Notes under the pieces: model-generated
Database searches by the model: none
What the model was told of the DNA's origin: nothing
The model's input: the letters and a program-made list of their open reading frames with translations, nothing else
Position numbers and translations under genes: made by a program
Shown here: positions 43,811-48,494 of the stretch, piece by piece
Layout: the number at the start of each line of letters is the position of its first letter
Position numbering within the stretch: position 1 is the first letter of the stretch
NCBI GenBank assembly: GCA_035652535.1
Contig: DASRDP010000134.1
Span: 1 to 48,494 of the forward strand
DNA length: 48,494 bases
Source: Chloroflexota bacterium
Lineage (GTDB): Bacteria > Chloroflexota > UBA6077 > SHYK01
Direction of reading: 5' to 3'

Positions 43811-44347
43811 TCAGAAGAACGTCGTGAGGTTCTTGGCCAGCAGGACGTTCTGGTCGAGGATGATCTCTCGGCGCGCGATCTTCCAGCCGTCCTGAGCCCG
43901 CCTGAGAGTGTCGATTCGCCGTCCGACGAAGAAGCTGACCTCGTCCTCGAGCCGGTTCCGGTACACCAAGAAGCGGCTGTGAACCGTGACGTCCGTCGGT
44001 CCGACTTCAGCGATGCGCACGTTGGTCACCATGTGGGTCACGCGCGAAAGGGGCTCCTCGCACCAGTGGGCGCCCGTTTGGATCTGCTTCACCCGCTGCG
44101 CTAGAGTGGGCTTCCCCTCGTCGAACCAGGACATCTCGGATCTCGGCTGGGTGTTCTCCCGGTCTTGCTGTCCATAGGGGACGTTTCGCCGAATGGGCAT
44201 GAAGTACCGGACGTCGTCCGTCAGCAGGTCGAGCCACTCCTCGAATCGTCGCTCGTCGAGGAGATCGGCCTCGTAGTACAGGAAATCTTCGATCTCGATT
44301 CGCAGATCGCGCAGCTCGCGCGCCGTAGCAGGGGCCGTCGCTGTCAC
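43811..44347 (-). CDS. Aromatic-ring-hydroxylating dioxygenase beta subunit
   Basis: A 178-residue small subunit with the NTF2-like cone fold. Family phrases are EIEDFLYYEADLLDERRFEEWLDLLTDDVRYFMP, a middle VTHMVTNVRI and C-terminal WKIARREIILDQNVL. It has no catalytic residues of its own; it builds the alpha3-beta3 assembly. GTG start with GAGGT nearby. It follows the alpha-subunit gene by 40 bases, the usual order for biphenyl/naphthalene/benzoate-type systems, and is the only beta subunit in the window. Confidence 0.93.
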   Translation of the reverse strand: MTATAPATARELRDLRIEIEDFLYYEADLLDERRFEEWLDLLTDDVRYFMPIRRNVPYGQQDRENTQPRSEMSWFDEGKPTLAQRVKQIQTGAHWCEEPLSRVTHMVTNVRIAEVGPTDVTVHSRFLVYRNRLEDEVSFFVGRRIDTLRRAQDGWKIARREIILDQNVLLAKNLTTFF

Positions 44348-44387
44348 ACCATCACCTCAGTCGTCGTGTCTCGGGGAATCGATACCG

Positions 44388-45752
44388 TCACTTCACTGGC
44401 GTGAGACGAAGGTCGTCCCAGCTCCGCGCGCTCATCATTTCGGCCCACCGCTGGTAGTAGACGCGGTGGTTTTCGTCGCTGAGGATGTTCGTGAAGTTGC
44501 CGGGCAGGTCGAAAGTCGACGGCCCGTGCAGTGGCTGCTCGTCCAGGAACAGGGTGTAGTTGTATGGCAGCCGCTTGGAGATCGTCCCCTTGCTCGCTTC
44601 GGTCGACCAGTGCCAGTTCTCCATATCGTCCTGTTGGGTCATGCCTGCTGGCCCGGTGTAGCGGCTGTAATAGTCTTTGATCGTCTCCTTGACTTCCTGG
44701 GGCGCGTTGCGATCGACGAAGAAATACGTCCAGATCTCGGTCATCGTGGGCCCCTGTGGGTGCATGATGCGGATGATCCACGGTTGGCCGTACTGGGTGC
44801 CCATATTGGGGAAGATGGCCGGTGACGATTCGATGCTGGCCAATCGCCCCAGCCGCTTCTTGCGCTCCTGATACGCGTGCTCGAGGTACTCGCGAACGAT
44901 GGGCGTCTGCGCCCACGAGCCTTTGTACGGCTCCGCGTCCTCCTTGGGCAGACTCATGCTCATAGTGTGTCCGTGGGGGAAGTTCACCGTATACATCTTG
45001 CCGCGGTCGCGCGTGTCCCGGCGCCCTTCGCCGCTCGGTCCGATGCGCACTTCCATGACCGATTTGTGGGTGATCCATCCGTGGGTGCGATCGGTATCGG
45101 GGCAGGGAACCTTCCAGTTGGATGGAAACCGCCACTTCTGAACTCCGCCCAGCACTTCGGCGCCGCCGGGCGTGCCGTCCACTGAGGCGAGAAACCCGCT
45201 CAGGTACAGCTCGCAGCCGCCCAAGTAGTCGATGAAGTCCGGCGCGTCATCGTCCCAGCAGGCCCAGATCGAACCCTCGAACACGGCGCAGCGAGCCTCG
45301 TGCAGCCCCCACTCCTCTTTGGGCATCGCCGCGTATCCGCCGTCGTGAAACGGCAGCGCGGTGATCTTGCCCTCCAAGTTGTAGGTCCACCCGTGGAACG
45401 TGCACGTGAAGGCGCTCGTGTTTCCCCAGTCGTAGCGACACACGCGATTGCCGCGGTGTCGGCACGAGTTGAGGAAGACGTGGACGCGCCGATTCTGATC
45501 GCGCGTGACGATGACCGCCTCCTCACCCATGCGGGAGAGGAAATAGTCGCCCGGCTGCTGAATCTGGCTCTCATGACCGACGAAGAGCCAGGAGCGAGCG
45601 AAGATTTGCTCCAGCTCTTGCTGATAGATCTCTTCGCTGAGGAAGATATCCCGGCTGACGAGGCCCCGTTCTTTGTCGACGAGGCCACGCATCGATTCCG
45701 TCTGTAGCACCATCTTTGTCCACATCTCCCCGGCGGCGTTCAGTACGCGCAT
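44388..45752 (-). CDS. Aromatic-ring-hydroxylating dioxygenase alpha subunit (Rieske, two-subunit type)
   Basis: A large subunit of up to 454 residues, of a different lineage from the single-component oxygenases here. Rieske ligands are C97, H99 (CRHRG), C117 and H120 (CTFHGW). The iron site reads N212-W-K-x4-D-T-D221-x2-H224-x4-H229. The canonical EN pair before the Asp is Pro-Asp and one residue appears missing, an unusual active-site edge. The start is uncertain: in-frame ATGs at 45725 and 45713 fit the family N-terminus (TES-x-RGLVDKERGLVSR) as well. No ferredoxin or reductase adjoins. Confidence 0.93.
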   Translation of the reverse strand: MRVLNAAGEMWTKMVLQTESMRGLVDKERGLVSRDIFLSEEIYQQELEQIFARSWLFVGHESQIQQPGDYFLSRMGEEAVIVTRDQNRRVHVFLNSCRHRGNRVCRYDWGNTSAFTCTFHGWTYNLEGKITALPFHDGGYAAMPKEEWGLHEARCAVFEGSIWACWDDDAPDFIDYLGGCELYLSGFLASVDGTPGGAEVLGGVQKWRFPSNWKVPCPDTDRTHGWITHKSVMEVRIGPSGEGRRDTRDRGKMYTVNFPHGHTMSMSLPKEDAEPYKGSWAQTPIVREYLEHAYQERKKRLGRLASIESSPAIFPNMGTQYGQPWIIRIMHPQGPTMTEIWTYFFVDRNAPQEVKETIKDYYSRYTGPAGMTQQDDMENWHWSTEASKGTISKRLPYNYTLFLDEQPLHGPSTFDLPGNFTNILSDENHRVYYQRWAEMMSARSWDDLRLTPVK

Positions 45753-45793
45753 CTTATCACGGGGCGCTGGAGAACGCGCGAACTGCGGGCAGC

Positions 45794-45815
45794 CCTTCGA
45801 CGTGCTCAGGGCGGG
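45794..45815. repeat. Short fragment of the CTTCGACA-GCTC dispersed repeat
   Basis: CCCTTCGACGTGCTCAGGGCGG resembles the cores at 18640-18757. It lies in the gap upstream of the alpha-subunit gene. Confidence 0.45.
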
Positions 45816-45845
45816 CGGGCCGGGATCCGATGCAGGCGCCTGTTG

Positions 45846-46367
45846 CTACAAGAGCTGGAGGCGGCGACGGAGGGGCGACGTTCGATTGTCGTTCAATGCC
45901 ACCGCCAGGGCAACCGGCCGCGGCGTATCGCGAGGGGTCGTCGCTGGCATCGGGGTGCGATAGGTCGGGGGCGTACGATGGACGAAGGGTGACAGGTTCA
46001 TTCCGCCAAGCTCGGGATAGCCGAATCGAAGGGTGAGGTACCTTCCGCTGCTGGAGCCGGTCACCAGGAAGCCGTCCATCTCGACGGCGATTCGCGCGAC
46101 GTCGATGTCGATGTTGTCGAGTCCGCGACCGAGCGCTGCGAGGAGCGGAGCCCAGCGACCGCTCGCCTCCTGGCGCCCCGGAACTTGCCAAATCTGCTCG
46201 ATCTCGACGTCGCGGAAGCAGCATTGTTGACGCGAGCTGCCAGGCTGCTCCCAGACGACCGTGCAGAAGAGGTCTTCGTCGATGATCTCGAAGTGGCTAG
46301 CGTTCTGGGAGTCGAGAAATGTGCCGAGCCGACCGAGCATCGTCTCGCGCGTGGGGCGCTGCGTCAT
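45846..46367 (-). CDS. Hypothetical protein
   Basis: A 173-residue protein of no family I recognise. The first 125 residues look like an alpha/beta domain (HFEIIDEDLFCTVVW, CCFRDVEIEQIWQVPG, DVARIAVEMDGFLVTG, GRYLTLRFGYPELGG) with adjacent cysteines in QQCCF. The last 45 are basic, Thr/Pro/Arg-rich and probably disordered. GGAGGACC precedes the ATG. It sits between amidohydrolase genes and the dioxygenase alpha/beta pair on one strand with gaps of about 90 bases, so it may be part of the same unit. Confidence 0.6.
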   Translation of the reverse strand: MTQRPTRETMLGRLGTFLDSQNASHFEIIDEDLFCTVVWEQPGSSRQQCCFRDVEIEQIWQVPGRQEASGRWAPLLAALGRGLDNIDIDVARIAVEMDGFLVTGSSSGRYLTLRFGYPELGGMNLSPFVHRTPPTYRTPMPATTPRDTPRPVALAVALNDNRTSPLRRRLQLL

Positions 46368-46458
46368 GGCTGGTCCTCCGCCAACAGAGATTGGCGGTAG
46401 GATGCATCGCCTCGTCGAGTGACCGCTATAGCCGGATGGTCCTGTCGGCGAAAATCCG

Positions 46459-47586
46459 CTAGAGCTTGTAGAGCGCGGCGGCGTTGCCCCAGAGCACCTG
46501 ATCGCGCTCGCGCGGGCCTGCCCCGTCCATGCAGCGGCTCAGCGTCTCGCGCGTCCGGGGCCACGTCGAGGTGGGGAGCGGGAAGTTCGTCGCCCAGAGG
46601 ATGCGATCGTATCCGTAGTGGGCCGCGTACGGGGCCACCTCGTCGAACCACGACGTGAAGAAGCACTGTCGCTTGAACATCTCGGACGGCTTCATCTCGT
46701 ATCCCTCGCGCGGCAGGCCGTCGTGCTCGAACTGGTGGTCCGCCCACTCCATGTACAGCATGCCCCAGCTCAGGGCGCTCTCACCGAGAACGACCCGAAG
46801 GCGCGGATGGCGAATCAGCGTCCGGGAGAATGAGAAGTGCGTGATCATGTACACGCTGGACACCGGTCGAGTGGCCGCATCGAGGGCATCCGCGAGGGCC
46901 GGAGAGAGCCCGTCTCGGGACATGTATTGAAGCCGTTTCGACGCTCCGGCATGGAGGCAGAGGGGGACGTCCAGCTCCTCGCAGGCCGACCAGATGGGGT
47001 CGTATTCAGGGCCGTTGATGTGGGGCACGTCCCGGAGATGCATCGGCACGCCCGGATAGATGACCCCTCGATGCCCGCGCGCGACGGCCCGATGGATCTC
47101 CTTGACCGCGGCCTCGGCTGGCCACAGCGGCACGACACACTGGGGCACGAAGCGGTCGCTGGCGGCCGCCCACTCGTCGATGAGCCAATCGTTGTACGCC
47201 TGGACGCACGCTAGCTCCAGATCCGGGTCGGTGATCCGACCGAACGTCTCGCCTGCGCAGCCGGCGACGGTCGGGTACAGCACAGAGTAGTCGACGCCGT
47301 CGGAATCCATCGCCTTCAACCTGTCCGAGGGATCGTAGGCCGCGGACGGAACGTGCTCCCAGCGGCGGGGCTCGCGGGCTCGGTCCGGTATCAAGGCGCC
47401 TGCTTGCGCCACGGCCCCATCCATCACGACCGCGCCGTCCACCACCCAGCGCTGGGATCCGTCCTCGGCCTCCTCCAGGTGGGGGATTCGTTCACCCCAT
47501 TTCGCTTTCGAGAGCCGATCTGACCACACCGTTGGTGTCTCCAGGACGTGGTCGTCCACGCTCACGAGCCCGTATTTCAACTGCAC
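46459..47586 (-). CDS. Amidohydrolase-2 family protein with Asn at the usual catalytic Asp
   Basis: A 375-residue TIM-barrel protein. It has V-D11-D12-H13 at the N-terminus, LCLHAGAS mid-protein and, near the C-terminus, LWATNFPLPTSTWP where relatives have S-D-x-P. The Asn replaces the catalytic Asp, and the TNFPL-x-x-STWP wording looks like a subfamily trait rather than a random loss. GTG start. It follows the next amidohydrolase gene by 24 bases and is probably co-transcribed with it. The reaction is unknown. Confidence 0.85.
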   Translation of the reverse strand: MQLKYGLVSVDDHVLETPTVWSDRLSKAKWGERIPHLEEAEDGSQRWVVDGAVVMDGAVAQAGALIPDRAREPRRWEHVPSAAYDPSDRLKAMDSDGVDYSVLYPTVAGCAGETFGRITDPDLELACVQAYNDWLIDEWAAASDRFVPQCVVPLWPAEAAVKEIHRAVARGHRGVIYPGVPMHLRDVPHINGPEYDPIWSACEELDVPLCLHAGASKRLQYMSRDGLSPALADALDAATRPVSSVYMITHFSFSRTLIRHPRLRVVLGESALSWGMLYMEWADHQFEHDGLPREGYEMKPSEMFKRQCFFTSWFDEVAPYAAHYGYDRILWATNFPLPTSTWPRTRETLSRCMDGAGPRERDQVLWGNAAALYKL

Positions 47587-47610
47587 CGATTCACTTCTCC
47601 CTTGGCGCGC

Positions 47611-48494
47611 CTACACGCTGGCCGGGACCTTTGCCTCGATGTTGTAGACGCGGATGGCGTTCTCGTAGAGGAGCTTTCGCCGGTCCTCCGCGGGGATGCC
47701 CTCCAGCACCCGCTCCACGTGCTCCCAGGAGCGCGGGTAGTAGGAAGCAACGTGGGGAAAGTCTGATTCCCACATGATGTTGTCGATCCCGATGTTGTGG
47801 CGAAGCTTGATGCCGCCCGACTCGAACCAGAAGTTGACGAAGATCTGTCGCCGCACCAGCTCGCTCGGACGCGTGGCCAGCCCCTCGGTCCACAGGTGGC
47901 GGGTCTCCCATTCGTGGTCGCATACGGCGATGACGTAGTTGAGCCCGCCGATTCCGGCTTCCGCGAAGACGACCTTCAGCCGTGGGAAGCGCTCAAGCAC
48001 GCCCGCGAAGATGAGGTTCGGCACCACCTGACCCGGTGTCACTGACGAGGGCGTCGTCGAGGATGAGTGGAGCGCGCGCTGGGAGTAGCCCTTCCAGCGG
48101 GGGAGCGACGCGGATGGCTTCAGGCCAGCGGAGCCATGGATGTGAATGGGGACGCCGAGGGACTGGCAGACGTCCCACACGGGGTACCAGTGAGGATCGG
48201 TCAGCCGTGGTAGAAAGTCCGGGTTCTGGCCGAGGAGGTTGACGCCCCGATGTCCCATTTCGACGGCCCGCTCGATCTCGGCCACGATCTCCACCGGTTC
48301 GCTCAGGTAGGGGATCATCGCTAGCGGCACGTAGCGATCGCTCGCCTGCCGCCACTCCCCGACGGCGTCGTTGAAGGCCCGAACCGCGTCGCGCTCGAAT
48401 TCGGGGTCCCTCGGGCCGAGGAAATTGGGGGCCGGGTTGTTGGGGAAGAGCACTTCCCCGTCCACGCCGTCGATGTCGAGGGCTTTCAGCCGCT
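47611..48494 (-). CDS. Amidohydrolase-2 family protein, N-terminus cut by window edge
   Basis: The last 294 residues of an amidohydrolase; the frame is open to the right edge (RLKALDIDGVDGEVLFPN), so the true start and the first metal motif are outside. Visible sites are HIHGSAG for the middle His and NIMWESDFPHVAS for the catalytic Asp, which is normal here, unlike the downstream neighbour. The paired genes may act on related substrates or form hetero-oligomers. Confidence 0.9.
   Translation of the reverse strand, partial: RLKALDIDGVDGEVLFPNNPAPNFLGPRDPEFERDAVRAFNDAVGEWRQASDRYVPLAMIPYLSEPVEIVAEIERAVEMGHRGVNLLGQNPDFLPRLTDPHWYPVWDVCQSLGVPIHIHGSAGLKPSASLPRWKGYSQRALHSSSTTPSSVTPGQVVPNLIFAGVLERFPRLKVVFAEAGIGGLNYVIAVCDHEWETRHLWTEGLATRPSELVRRQIFVNFWFESGGIKLRHNIGIDNIMWESDFPHVASYYPRSWEHVERVLEGIPAEDRRKLLYENAIRVYNIEAKVPASV

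Overview
The window is GC-rich, densely coded bacterial DNA with no rRNA, tRNA, phage or transposase genes that I can see. Three things suggest a Chloroflexota-type genome (terrestrial or SAR202-like): a large envelope protein with a Thr/Pro-repeat linker of the kind common in that phylum, the crowding of Rieske oxygenases with amidohydrolases, luciferase-like and enolase-superfamily enzymes, and many orphan extracellular solute-binding lipoproteins. This is inference from gene content only. Starts are often GTG or TTG behind strong GGAGG-type ribosome sites.

Layout. 1-6.4 kb: the N-terminal part of a Rieske oxygenase, a 4,5-dihydroxyphthalate-decarboxylase-like protein overlapping a family-5 binding lipoprotein, a two-domain VOC (glyoxalase/extradiol) protein, a LigB-type extradiol dioxygenase and an SDR. 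6.5-13 kb: a small secreted Ig-like protein, a signal-less NMT1-type binding protein, a 1346-residue FecR/beta-propeller membrane protein and a 47-residue zinc ribbon. 13-18 kb: gamma-resorcylate-decarboxylase-like amidohydrolase, HpaB-type flavin monooxygenase, DUF362 protein and a LigJ-like hydratase, all on the minus strand. 18-32 kb: three Rieske oxygenases, two family-5 lipoproteins, an amidohydrolase, a GMC oxidoreductase, a DUF1003 protein, an enolase-superfamily enzyme and an Asp-box repeat protein. 32-37.4 kb: a membrane protein, a bicupin, a luciferase-like oxidoreductase, an arsR-arsM arsenic unit and a Fic remnant. 37.6-48.5 kb: two intact and one decayed Rieske gene, a cupin, MsrB, a fourth family-5 lipoprotein, a two-subunit (alpha/beta) ring-hydroxylating dioxygenase, a hypothetical and two amidohydrolases, the last cut by the window edge.

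How it may work together (inference): family-5 lipoproteins capture small molecules outside the cell. Rieske oxygenases and HpaB hydroxylate or O-demethylate aromatic acids. The dihydroxyphthalate- and resorcylate-decarboxylase-like enzymes remove carboxyls, LigB/VOC/cupin dioxygenases open rings, and LigJ-like, amidohydrolase, SDR and GMC enzymes process the products. The resemblance to phthalate/protocatechuate 4,5-cleavage is notable, but no Rieske reductase or ferredoxin and no ABC permease or ATPase lies in the window, so the partners must be elsewhere. Signs of recent turnover are a three-lesion Rieske pseudogene beside an intact paralogue, a truncated Fic gene, and two copies of a REP-like palindrome.
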